This document shows, piece by piece, positions 39,971-53,209 of a stretch of DNA of 64,000 nucleotides. The DNA comes from Sipunculus nudus (lineage: Eukaryota > Annelida > Sipuncula > Golfingiida > Sipunculidae). How positions within the stretch are numbered: the stretch's first letter is position 1; every line of letters starts with the position of its first letter. The position numbers and the translations under genes were made by a program. The DNA lies in NCBI GenBank assembly GCA_026874595.1, contig CM049307.1, positions 95,330,330 through 95,394,329 on the forward strand, given 5' to 3'. The notes beneath the pieces are model-generated. The model was not told the DNA's origin. It did no database searches and was given only the letters and a program-made list of their open reading frames with translations.

Positions 39971-40620
39971 TTGTAGATTCTTGTAAAAAAAATGGCGAGA
40001 CACTTTCATCAAAAATGTACACTAAGACATGTATCAGGCCGCAGTCTGGTGGAAAAACGTTAGCATCATCGAATTTTTATACGTATACCCTAAACCCAAA
40101 TATAAAAATTTAAAACAGCCCCCAGTATATGCAAGAATGAAGGCTTACTCGGCTCTCGTCAATGGTAAGGTTGTATTGATAATACAAAAATTACGAACCC
40201 ACAATTTCAACAATGTCGGCCATCGCAAATTATTGCCATAGCAAGACTGGAACGGCAGCTTAAAACCGACCGCTCAAAGTATGATTTGTCTAGAGATATC
40301 TGGCGATATGTTTTGGCAGATTTCTTCAACATTAACCCAGTCGGTCTCTCAATAAAGCCGAAGGTTCACTACACGATTTTATCGGCAAATTCAGAGGACC
40401 GGCGGAAAGTGTACCGACAGGATACATTATAGTGTAGTGTGACAGCCCCAGCGTCGCGATTTTTTCGGCGTCAGTATGAAAATCGTCGTCACCAAGAGTC
40501 AAGCACTGTCAAAGAAAATCGGCCGATATTACGAAATCGTATCGTGACCCAATGAGTGCAACAAAGTCGGCCGATTTTGTTTATTTTGGTAGGGACAGAG
40601 TGCAGTAGTCACCGGAACAA

Positions 40621-40770
40621 GTTAAGAAAGGATACAAAATTAGAGGAAGCGTGTGATACTGCCCTGTTAGGTAGTCCGACACCGGAATTGAATTCTGCAG
40701 CTGTACATAGGTTTTGTTAAGCTGACAATAAACAAAATGGAGGTGTTCACCTCCAACCAAAAAATAAATT
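40621..40770 (+). repeat. SINE family 1, 3' fragment
   Basis: Matches the 3' third of the SINE at 53,183-53,540: 'GTGTGATACTGCCCTGT', 'GTAGTCCGACACCGG', then the hairpin 'GGAGGTGTTCACCTCC' and an A-run. Confidence 0.75.
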
Positions 40771-41159
40771 ATTAAAGAAAATTATGAGACCATCTTAGGC
40801 GATAATTTAGTAGTGGGAACGTGCGCGTTGGTGTGTGTGATGCCGAAGCTCGGCCAACTAAATCAAGCTGATTTTAAGATCTACTGAAAAAAATCGCCGG
40901 GACAATTTTGCTTGATAAAATCGGCTAGTGAGCAATCGGCTTATCCGACACTACGCGATTAGCGGTGAAGATAATCGGCTTCAAACATGGCGTAAAAATA
41001 TGCTGTATAAAAATCGATAAACAAATAATTTTATTACTATATTTGCATATTTATGTTCGTAACGGTCTGTATAATATTCAGTTGCATCACTGCAGTTAAA
41101 TTTGTTAAAATAAACAGTAAAATCAAATATTAACAAATATAACTAGATATAGTTGAATT

Positions 41160-41850
41160 TGCAAGCAAAAGCCTCCCATGTAGACGGCCAGGGAATAGTG
41201 AACTGTGGGAAATTTCTCAGCCCTTAAGTTGAAAAATTCTTAAGGGATATAGGACCAAATCTAATCAGGTGTTGCCTCATTCTTCGAAAGTACACATATG
41301 AAGTTACGACCTGATTGGCCCAGCAGAACTTGACTTATCAAGGTGGCAAGGAAGTACATGTGGGAAGGTAATTAATATGCAAAACAGGCATAAACATGCA
41401 AATTAGACATAAAGTTGCAAAGAGTTTGATAGGTTTCATTAGAATCATGGCCTCAGTGTAAAATATTACATGTTCAAACATGTAATGGATAGGCTGGAGA
41501 ATTTGATAAAATTGACAAATTTACACATGGTTGATTTACAAAATTATGCAAATGACCTACTAAATTTGCACAGATCCCAAAGGTTAATTAACTTCTCAGA
41601 TGACTATTCTCAAGGTATCGACAAGTTTTGTACAAATCGCATTTACGGTTGTGTTTTTCAGGGGGAGTGCAAAGAAAACTGCTCGTTAAGCTAATAAGCA
41701 TAATTAAGCTGTTGAGACAACTCTCAAAATCTAATCAGATGTTACCTCTTACCTGACAAGTAAAAATATGAACTGTATTTAGAAAATAGATGACAGCTGA
41801 AAGGAAAGGAATAAATATGCATGTCAGACACTTCTTGTTAGTGAATACTT
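41160..41850. other. Segment B-specific insertion, unidentified
   Basis: Not present at the matching place in segment A. 'ATCTAATCAGGTGTTGCCTC' (about 41,258) recurs as 'ATCTAATCAGATGTTACCTC' (about 41,729), so the insertion may carry flanking repeats. A 74-codon open frame (41,470-41,694) has no recognised similarity. Confidence 0.4.
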
Positions 41851-42044
41851 TTCAAAACTATCCACAAAGTGTTACCTAAAACCAATATACACAGCGGATA
41901 TAACCAGCAACGTAACCTTATGTTTATAATATAAAAGCCAACAATATAACCAATGATTCTAAGTCCAAAATTTGTATCATGTCATGTTAACACATAAACT
42001 CTTCAGTTATTTAGTTAAACAGTTATATATCCTCTTGATTTCAG

Positions 42045-42218
42045 ATGAAATCGAAAACATTTCGAAGAATGTGTGCTTTGGGAGGTACGCTCGTCGTATA
42101 CCTGGTACTAATTCATGGAAGTTCACTCAAGCAGATGATATTTCCTGGTAGAGCAACAGATAATGATGGATGTATAAGGGAACAGAAACATGACCGCATT
42201 AGTTCAGTTATGCCTCAG
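42045..42218 (+). CDS. METTL24-like B, exon 1 (membrane anchor)
   Basis: 174 nt, 58 codons, [14 protein letters not shown] to SSVMPQ, with donor 'CAG|GTACGT'. The basic N-terminus followed by a hydrophobic stretch fits a type II signal-anchor. Reading on into the AT repeat gives an artefactual Tyr-Ile tail. Confidence 0.85.
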
Positions 42219-42229
42219 GTACGTATTTG

Positions 42230-42292
<63 letters not shown>

Positions 42293-42301
42293 AGAGGGAA
42301 A

Positions 42302-42350
<49 letters not shown>

Positions 42351-45300
42351 TATATATAAGAGAGAGAATTTTAAAATATATGAATTCGATATTGGAAACC
42401 TTTTTAATGCAGGCTACAAATGGACAATTGGTTTTCTCTAATGGGATGTGTATACCTGTGGGGCCAACAGGGATAGTTCTGACGCCAGACATGAGTCCTG
42501 CGTTGTTAGAAGAGACCTTCTATATGTGAGTTATTTAACTTTTTGTTAAGGCAAAGACCTGTAGCAGTGTTTGTAAAACTTATTTATCACCTAAGAGCCA
42601 AGTCACGTGGTCAAACCGCAGCTTTGATCATTTCCGACCGCGAATCTGTGTTCTTAGGAACAAAATGCGAGTATGTGTTCGTGTGCGTTTTGGAGTTTGT
42701 TTGTACACTTGATAAAGTCTATCTGGTTTTTCAAAAAGATACATCTGATATTATATCAAAAGATCCTTGGTTAAGTACCTTCGGTACTCTCCAGGTACAT
42801 GCCCCTCCCAGTTTGTGAAATCCGGGATCCGCCCCTTAGAATCATTACAAACGTTTGTATACATGGTGAATATGATGGGATAATGATATCTGTTTAAACC
42901 AATGTCGTGCATTTGTTTGGATACCGATGTGTACGGCAGCAGTATTGCTGAGGTCGAGAAACTTTAAGAATATTGTGGAACTTGCGGAAGCTAGAACTAT
43001 CATAGCTGGATTACTTGTGCGTTTACATGTCTACCAGGGATTTGAGGATTTTTAGTTTTATCCTGTGTGTTTTATACTCGCTACTTGCTTGGGATTTAGT
43101 CATAAACATTTTGAAGTTGAAGGTCAGGACATCGCAGTCAAATTTGCAATTTTCTTCTTTTACATAATTGAAAAAGGATAACATTTGGCCCATGTGTCAA
43201 ATTGACTCCTTCAGTTATCAGCTGCTCATCATTCAACTTTAACTTCGAAATTCACGAAGAGAAAATTTATAGTATAATCCAGAAAGCAAAGCCTATGACT
43301 TGCTCAAATCATCCGATCCCAAGTAGAATAGTGAAGGAAAAAATGATTTACTGCTGTCAGCGGTAACATATTTTAAATTTATCATTCAAAGGTGGAGTAT
43401 TTCCGGAAGCTGTAAAATCTGTGGTTATCAAACAAAATAGTACGGAACTATTATGCAAAGTGTGTTTGAAGGGCGAAAAGCAATTACAAAAATGACTTGA
43501 TACTTAGTGACACAAGAAAACAGTTCTCCACCCTGTAATAATTGACTGGGATATATGTGGATATCCCATGCCTGAAGTTGAAGGTCAGGACATTGCAGTC
43601 TCATTTGCAATTTTCTTCTATTACATCATTGAAAAAAGGATAACTTATGATCCATGTGTCAAATTTACTCCTAAACGCGAAGAAGTATATTTTTTTTTTA
43701 TTTTGTAAGATATTTTGTATTTTTTTTTTATAAAATATTTGCTAGTATATTGAAGTTGGTTGATTAAATGGACGTCCTTCCTTTATTAAGCGTAAAAGAA
43801 AACGCCGTCCTGATTTAAATGGAGACGAGAAAATTAAATAAAATCTTACATCCTGCAAATGCCACATACCACCCACCTGTTCACTATCTTGTTCAGCGAA
43901 AAAGGAGATAGCCACCAAAAACGCCGTCCTGATTTTTAATGGGCTTAAAGAGTATAAATGCGCTTACCACCCAGCCATCTCTTCCTTTAGAAAGCTTTAA
44001 AGGCAAGAAACTAGAAGAACACATCGTAATGTTTAAAAGAGATGAGCCATTTAAATAAAAACCTCACAGCCTACGAACACCATATTCCAGCTACCCTTCC
44101 TGTGCTTTATCAATTTTTAAAGGGAGAAGCAAAGTAAAACAACGTCCCAAGTGTCACAAAATTGGTCGTGTCATATTGTTTCATTTTCATTTTTCAGGTT
44201 AGCTGAACCGGGTCAGCTGTCCATTGGTATTTGTTGAACGAGAACTGACATGCCGGTCATTCTATTGTACTGTCAAACAATGGCGGGCTTTCAATGAAGG
44301 GATTTTAGAGTGAGCAGCAGGTCAAGTTTTACCTCTTGTTATGAGATAATGTTTTGGGATTACCGGTTTTTGTTCCCAGCCTATTTAGTATTCAGCATGC
44401 TCATGAGAATAGATGGGACATAGTAGGAAAAGCAGGCGAAGCTTTGTTTTAGTTTTATGCATATAAATGAGCCTCAAGGGTTGAAGGGTATTTAAGAGAG
44501 TCCATAAACAATATTCAAGGAGACATAGTGTGGAGCCTGTAGAAACCAGAAGTACCGTCCGCCGTAGTTGCAGATTCCCTGTGTCAAGTGAGGTTCTGCC
44601 AGTCTGCCTCCAGTGAGGTGCTGCCAGCCTGCGTCCAGTAAGTTGCTGCCAGCCTTAGTCAAGTAAGGGGCTGCCAGCATGGGCCCAGTGTGGTGCTGCC
44701 AGCCTGTGTCAAGTCAGTGCTGCAAACCGTTGTACAGTAAGGTGCTGCCAGTGGGTGTCCAGTGAGGTGCTGCCAGCGGAAATGTCCAGTGAGGTGATGC
44801 CAGCGGGTCTCCAGTGAGGTACTTCCAGCCGGGATCCAGTGAGGTGCTGCCAGCATGTGGGTAGTTAGTTGCCGCCAGCGGGTGTCCAACGAGTTGCCGC
44901 CAGCGTATGTCCAGTGAGGTGATGCAAGGGGGTGTCTAGTGATATGCTGTCCGCGGGTGTCCACTGAGGTGCAGAGCGGTGCCGCCAGCCGTGGTCCGGT
45001 ATCAAAAGCTAGGCGATCTAGAGACGGTTAGAGACTGTGCTTTTAGTAAAGTTTTATCTACTGTATGTGCCAGTGTAACTAGTGAGGTGTAACAGGCCGG
45101 GAATCCAATCTTGTAGGTGATTTTGAAATCTGTAACTTTTATTTTCTTTAATATACTCTTGTTGTTTAGCTGCTGACTTGTGATTTGCTGTGTGCCTGAG
45201 TGTTGTGACGTTAGGGCGCCATCAAACCCACACAACTTTGGCAACTTTGAGCAATTAAGCGTGTATCCTTAACTTGTAAAGAGAGAGTCGTGAAGGGCCT

Positions 45301-48300
45301 CAGCTTTTCTCTAGTAGTGTTTGTAGACGGTACTCTGCAGTGTCGGGTGACCCTTCCATTTTGTGTCAGGTGATTCCGACCACTGAAGTTTTAACCCCCC
45401 CCCCTCCCCCATGTTTTAAGCAAACATTCGCACAGCGCGTGGTCGTGTAGTGCGACATACTTACGGATTGGTCGGGCTGATACACCCAGTATCGGATTCG
45501 TGGAATCGGTATATCCTCACCGTTATGGACTACGCCACTCGCTGGCCTGAGACCAGCCTGACCCATCATAGAGACGGTCACGGTAGCAGAAGCACTATGT
45601 AGATATATATATAGTAGGTATATCGGCCGAAGTCTCACCGACATGGGAAGTCAATAAATCTCTGAACTCATGCGCGTTGTAAGCCGTTGTAAGCTTTAAA
45701 GGCAAGAAACTAGAAGAACACATCGTAATGTTTAAAAGAGATGAGCCATTTAAATAAAAACCCTCACAGCCTACGAACACCATATTCCAGCTACCCTTCC
45801 TGTGCTTTATCAATTTTTAAAGGGAGAAGCAAAGTAAAACAACGTCCCAAGTGTCACAAAATTGGTCGTGTCATATTGTTTTATTTTCATTTTTCAGGTT
45901 AGCTGAACCGAGTCAGCTGTCCATTGGTTTTTTTTTAACGAGAACTGACATGCCGGTCATTCTATTGTACTGTCAAACAATGGCGGGCTTTCAATGAAGG
46001 GATTTTAGAGTGAGCAGCAGGTCAAGTTTTACCTCTTGTTATGAGATAATGTTTTGGGATTACCGGTTTTTGTTCCCAGCCTATTTAGTATTCAGCATGT
46101 TCATGAGAATAGATGGGGCATAGTAGGAAAAGCAGGCGAAGCTTTGTTTTAGTTTTATGCATATAAATGAGCCTCAAGGGTTGAAGGGTATTTAAGAATG
46201 TCCATAAACAATATTCAAGGAGACATAGTGTGGAGCCTGTAGAAACCAGAAGTACCGTCCGCCGTAGTTGCAGATTCCCTGTGTCAAGTGAGGTTCTGCC
46301 AGTCTGCCTCCAGTGAGGTGCTGCCAGCCTGCGTCCAGTAAGTTGCTGCCAGCCTTAGTCAAGTAAGGGGCTGCCAGCATGGGCCCAGTGTGGTGCTGCC
46401 AGCCTGTGTCCAGTCAGTGCTGCAAACCGTTGTACAGTAAGGTGCTGCCAGTGGGTGTCCAGTGAGGTGCTGCCAGCGGAAATGTCCAGTGAGGTGATGC
46501 CAGCGGGTCTCCAGTGAGGTACTTCCAGCCGGGATCCAGTGAGGTGCTGCCAGCATGTGGGTAGTTAGTTGCCGCCAGCGGGTGTCCAACGAGTTGCCGC
46601 CAGCGTATGTCCAGTGAGGTGATGCAAGGGGGTGTCTAGTGATATGCTGTCCGCGGGTGTCCACTGAGGTGCAGAGCGGTGCCGCCAGCCGTGGTCCGGT
46701 ATCAAAAGCTAGGCGATCTAGAGACGGTTAGAGACTGTGCTTTTAGTAAAGTTTTATCTACTGTATGTGCCAGTGTAACTAGTGAGGTGTAACAGGCCGG
46801 GAATCCAATCTTGTAGGTGATTTTGAAATCTGTAACTTTTATTTTCTTTAATATACTCTTGTTGTTTAGCTGCTGACTTGTGATTTGCTGTGTGCCTGAG
46901 TGTTGTGACGTTAGGGCGCCATCAAACCCACACAACTTTGGCAACTTTGAGCAATTAAGCGTGTATCCTTAACTTGTAAAGAGAGAGTCGTGAAGGGCCT
47001 CAGCTTTTCTCTAGTAGTGTTTGTAGACGGTACTCTGCAGTGTCGGGTGACCCTTCCATTTTGTGTCAGGTGATTCCGACCACTGAAGTTTTAACCCCCC
47101 CCCGATGTTTTAAGCAAACATTCGCACAGCGCGTGGTCGTGTAGTGCGACATACTTACGGATTGGTCGGGCTGATACACCCAGTATCGGATTCGTGGAAT
47201 CGGTATATCCTCACCGTTATGGACTACGCCACTCGCTGGCCTGAGACCAGCCTGACCCATCATAGAGACGGTCACGGTAGCAGAAGCACTATGTAGATAT
47301 ATATATAGTAGGTATATCGGCCGAAGTCTCACCGACATGGGAAGTCAATAAATCTCTGAACTCATGCGCGTTGTAAGCAGACTGCTATCGATCAAGCAGT
47401 CGGCCCACAATAAGTCGGACCACTTATTACAATTTCGGATCATTGGGTCGACGATCCGTACCATCTCGGACCACTATATCGGACCCGTTCAGACCTCGAT
47501 CGCACTCATGATGTCGTTGTCAAATGTATTTGTCCTGTCTTCAAAACCATGTTAAAGCTAATTGTTAAAACAAGAAAAAGCCTTGCTTACTCCACGCTTA
47601 ACTTGCCTCTCTCTCTCTTTATCATTCTCTCCATCATTAATCATTCGCTACGTATTGTCTTAATCATAATTTATATATAAATGTAATTTTTAAGTTTGTG
47701 CATTTGATCGTGTATTGACGTATTTTGAGTGTGTGCGATAAAAAAATTATAAAGAATGATTGTATGAAATACTAAATGAATGAAAAAGTGAATGAAAGAA
47801 AGACAGAATGAATGAAAGATTTAATGAATGAAAGATTAAATGAAAGAAAGATTGAATGACAGAAGGATTGAATTTAAAAAAAATCAGAATGAATAAAAGA
47901 TTTGAATGAAAAAAAGACTGAATAACAGAAAATTGAATAATGAAAGAGTGAATGAAAAAAAAATATTGAAGGAGAAAAAAATTGAATGAAAAAAAAATTG
48001 AATAAAAGAAAGATCAGATGGATAAAAGATTTGGATGAAAAAAAAAGACTGAATAACAGAAAATTGAATAAATGAAAGATCAGAATGAATGGAAGATTTG
48101 AATGAAATCAAAAGATTAAACGAGAGAAAGATTGCATGAATGAAAGTTTGAATGAGAGAAAGATTGAATGAAAGAAAGATCAGAATAAATGAGAGATTTG
48201 AATGAAAACAAAATATTAAATGAGAGAAAGATTGCATGAATAAAAGATTGAATGAGAGAAAGATTGAATAAAAGAAAGATTGAATGAAAGAAAGATTGAA

Positions 48301-51300
48301 TGAGTGAAAGATTGAATGAAAGAACGATTGCATGAGAGAAAGACTGAATGAATGAGAGATTGAATGAGAGAAGGATTAAATAAAAGATAGATTGAAAAAT
48401 AGAAAGATTGAATAAAAGAAAGATCAGAATTGATGAAAGATTGAATTAAAGAAAGAGTGAATGAGAGAAAGATTTAATTAAAGAAAGATTGAATAAAAGA
48501 AAGATCAGAATGAATTAAAGATTGAATGAAAGATAGAATAATAGAAAGATAAGAATGAATAAACGATTGAATGAAAGAAAGATTGAACGAGAGAAAGACT
48601 GAATGAAAGAAAGATCAGAATGAATGAGAGTCAATATATGGTATCAAAAGGCCTAGTTTCCCACATTTTAATTTCTGTTTTATGTATATATCGAAATTAT
48701 AACTGTTTTTCTCTGAAATATTATGTGTTATATTTTGTAGTACAGTAGGTTGAATTGTAGATATTGAATGGCAATACACCTGTTCCGATTCTGTGATTCA
48801 CATATGCTCATTTATGCATTTATGGTTTATGTAGAGTTTGTCAAATTACGATTTTCATACATCCTTTCATATTGTATATAATATATTATAAAAAACTTTG
48901 TCAGATCTCTATGTTAAAATATGTTGCATGCGTTTCAAACAAACTATTATTAATTAGGTGTGTGTGTGTATGTGTGTGTGAAATCTGTTTTCTGGGTGGA
49001 TATAAATATTGTTCAATGTCGTAGGCCTAACTTGTCCAAGTGGAATTTTTAACATCTAAGGCGAGCTCAGGCGAAATAATATTGTTAGCCTATATATAAG
49101 CGTACACGTGGATCGTCTTAGTTCAATATTCCAAATTTGTACTGGGGATAAACTCAGTTATTCCATAACAGTTTAAGCAGGCAGGACATAAGCAGGCCTA
49201 TGTTACATCGGTCTGCGATCGTAGTTGCCCGATTACAAAGTGGTCCGAGATCGTAGTGGCCACATACAAAGTAGTCCGAGATGTTGGTGGCCAGATACAA
49301 AGTGGGCCGAGATCGTCGGCCTAGTGGTCCGAGATCGTAATGGTCCGATCTGATATGGTCCGACTTCGTGTGGGCCGAGATCTAAAAGGCACGAGATTTC
49401 CAGGAACCGACCACAACGTCCTATTACCCTATGTGCAACGGGATGGTGAAAATGTTTAATAGAACGCTGAGACTTCTGCTCAAGCGGATGTGCAAAGAGC
49501 GGTCAAAAGATTGGGATCAACACCATAATTGCTGTAATGTTCGTTTATCGCACAGTTCCACAGGAAAGCACGTTTTTTTCGCCCCTTGAGCTGCTTTACG
49601 GGTGGTTAATTAGAGGTCCACTGCGGATATAGCGTGAACCCTGGCCCGAAGAGGGTAAAGATGCAGAGGTTAAAACCACCTATCAGTCGAGAGAGGGGCC
49701 ACAAAAAAGGCTGCAGTTCGAGATAAGCGTCTCTACGATAGAGGCAGGCAGTTGGGCCACATTTAAATCGGTGATCAAATCTTGATGTTGTTGCAACAAA
49801 AGTGAGTGCAGTTGAAGGGGCCGTTTTCGGTCGTTGGGAAGGTCAGTGACCTTAACTACCGAGTGTAGGTTAATGGATAGGTAAAAACCTAAGCGACGGC
49901 CGCAACACCTCGCTGCGGTGCGTGAATCAACACGCGAAGATGATAATTTCTATCTTGTGCCAACGTAAGATAAAGAACACTGGGTTAAAGCCAACGGTGG
50001 CGAGGCTATTGTCTCCATGATCGGCCATAAAATTATGTAGTCAGGTCTGGCTTTTTAAGAACATTTCTTTCATGAACGATCTGTGACGATCTGTAAACAT
50101 CTAAAAATTAAGCAATCAAATTAAAATTGTTTATTTCATGATTTTATTTATACTATTTTACACAAGATCCTTTTTGCTTCATAAGTATTCATTCAGCTTG
50201 AATAAAAACATATGAAAGTTTATATCTATTTAAAGTAGAAAGCACATATTATCCCTACTACTTAATACTTCATTAAATGTTTAATTAATCCAAAAAAGGC
50301 AATAACATGTCACCACCCAGCAGTCAGCAAAACCAACATCCCACGAGAGGTGTACGTAAGTGTACGAAAAGTCCACACTGCGCAGAATCGGACCCACAAG
50401 GGTACGACTCTGCTGATTTGTTCAAGTTACACTACTAATTGGAAGACGTTCGTTTGAGTAGAAACGATCTCTGGCGGAAAAGTATAACGTCTAGACTGCT
50501 ACCTTCCAAATTATATGACTGAAAAGCAGCGCAGCGAGCCATAAAAACGCATGGTACCAGTATATGTGACGTCGTGTTTCTGTTCTCTATTGCAATTTCG
50601 TGGCCAGTTTATAAAAACAACAAAAAAAAAAAACATGTTTACCTTCCACCAAGTTCAGTGTGTACGGAAAATTTCACTGCAATCCATTCATTAATTTCAT
50701 GTTTTCTAATAGACAATTTATAAATCAAATAGGCTACAAAGAGACGAGCGTTCATTATCAATGCTTCCTTCTATCACTTTCTCTACGTTTAGCCAAAATA
50801 AATCAGTGCATCATTAAATATGTTGGTTGTATTGACAAACATAAAAACTTATACGCAAAGGAACAGCGCTGGTCGATGCAAGTTATTTTTCCTGGTCCGG
50901 GCATTGACCTTCGACTGAAACTGATGAAACATATCGCCATCGAGGGTTGAATGATATTCAGAACAATTGAGTTTGCGAGCACAGGCAAACAAAGAAACAT
51001 AGGTAACATGTCAAAAGCCAATCACCTATCTAACCATCATAAACTAAAGGTAATCCCTTGGAGCTTTTATTAAAAAGTAAGTCCAGAAAACGTGGATATC
51101 ACCGCACACAGGCTGCTTATTTTGTTTATATCAACATGTTAACAATATGTTGGGGCCCGCCAAAACAAACAAAAAATATTCAACAAGGGCATTTTGCAGC
51201 ATGTCGGATAAGTCAGAGCTTTGCAAATGGCATTTTGCAAAAAGTGACCTTTCTACCTCCGCACATATGCAACACACCACCTCAGGTTATTTGTTTGCCC

Positions 51301-52410
51301 GTGTGTCAACATTGCTGTGTTTACAAACATGCTGTGAAAAAACAAGTTCATACATCCGTCGCGATAGCTTATAAGAACCTTTCACATCCAAAATTATCCT
51401 TAGATCACATAAATTAGCAAGGTAATAAATTACCAAATAATTGTTAAAGTATTCGTATTCTTAAATCGTAATGCTGATTTTGCTGATTTCATTATGTATT
51501 ATTAAAGGTACCTGATACTCCCAAGGGTTCACTGTCAGAAAGTAGCCCGGATGGGTCGCGTAGAAGATGGCGGCTGGAACACGTGTGCAGACTCAGAAAT
51601 AAAGCCTGTCCTTGGAAAGTGCCTCGTCTACTCGTTCGGGTAAAATATCACTTATGCATGTAAAGTGTCCATGGCCATTCAAAAGGCCATTTCAACCGTC
51701 TGACATTCCCAGGGTCAGAGTGCACACATATCTTGTAACAAGAACAGTAACGTTACTATCGATTAGGATGCGAATAAATTTTGTAATTTATGACAACGCT
51801 TAATGGCCTACTAGTACGTTTTCAGTACGTTAGTTTACTTTTTAATAACACCCACCATGAGCGAGGAAAAAAAATCGGTTTGAACTCAGCATATTAGAAA
51901 TTCTACCTGTTGGTTTGTTTTTTCCTGCATACAAGCATCGCTCGCCAGGTCGTGGGAAAGGTCTCGTTACAATAGAGACGGATTCACACTTTGATATGTG
52001 TGTTCACATGTATATTTTCTGTTAATTCATGCCTCGTATCGCAATTCTTAGATTACCGACTTTTTACCACAATAGTAATGCAACAGGATGGACGGGTGGC
52101 CATGCAGTGCATTCTAGAGACAATGACAAATCAAAATGATAAAAAATAACTTATATGTGCATATCCATTACACGTAAAATCTAATGGGCTGACTTCAGAC
52201 ATTTTCAATGTATATACAACCATGAAGTGGCGAATGGCCATTGGATGTTATAAGTGTTAATATACATTTCAACATTATACATTTAATATTAAATATGTAG
52301 TAATATGCTGACCTACAATAGATGTAAGAAAGATCTTTGGTTCACGTACAGAGCGGAGCCAATCTTTTGTGCACATCTGAAGCTGCCAGGGGGTAGGCAG
52401 CACATTTCTT

Positions 52411-52468
<58 letters not shown>

Positions 52469-53178
52469 CTTCTTATCAGTGGTCATGCACGATTAATATA
52501 CCTTAACATTCTCCACAGCAAGAACAAGTTTGATGCTTCTGTCAGCGGGAGAAATTATTAAGTCTTAACCATTGCTTCGACTGGGTCAGTCTAATTATAT
52601 ATATTTTCTCTCAGGATTGCTAATGATTGGAGCTTCGATGAGGCTGTATCAGAGGAGGACATGTGTGAGGTCCACTCCTTTGATCCCAGGTATTACGAAT
52701 GCATCTAAATTTTGTTTCCTTTCTAAAGATGTCGATAAATTCGTTGAACTACTTAACATGTTTTATCAGTTTCTTATTAGGACAAAATACTGTACATTTA
52801 ACAAGATATAAGCTTTTCAGTGAGAACTGCTAATTTTTACACCGTTTTGTGCAACTGAGCGGTAATGAAAAATCAGCCAGGAAGTGCACGGCCCTGCGAA
52901 CAAGGTCACGGTCAAAATAAATATCAGGTTCAAATCTATATATAGGATCAATGCCAATATTTTAGCTTTTGAATATCAGTCTATCGAAGATCCAGCGTTA
53001 TTAATTCCACCCACAATTATTTATCTGGATTTGGATATAGGAAAAACTCATCAATATCTATAAACATACGGGGAGGATTGAATAATACTATGATTTGTAG
53101 TATACTGTAACATAATGCAGTCAAATTGAAGATGCGTTTGCTGCGACGTGACCTGCCGAAACAGACGCATGAAAATGC

Positions 53179-53209
<31 letters not shown>

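Larger units (their letters stand above)
37296..39980 (-). mobile_element. Decayed, rearranged DIRS-order retrotransposon
   Basis: Lies between the two duplicated segments. On the - strand it carries the RT thumb/RNase H region and a tyrosine recombinase, all broken. On the + strand from about 39,410 the N-terminal RT region faces it head-to-head. No split direct or inverted terminal repeats were recognised, although the 37,420-37,510 stretch has several related 'CATTCCATTATACC'-like words. It is unrelated at sequence level to the Ngaro-type element at 19.6 kb and more degraded. Confidence 0.75.

Noticed and set aside
42227-42529. Tyr-Ile-rich frame reading through the AT microsatellites
   Set aside because: It is an artefact of (AT)n. 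The true exons end at 42,218 and resume at 42,413 with consensus splice sites.
44492-44964. Duplicated 62- and 101-codon frames rich in '[10 protein letters not shown]'-like repeats
   Set aside because: They come from the 25-bp minisatellite on its reverse strand. The second set at 46,192-46,664 is only the tandem copy.
47884-48333. 149-codon Phe/Ser/Ile/Gln frame on the - strand
   Set aside because: It lies entirely inside a GAAT/GAAAG simple repeat, which gives such composition without coding.
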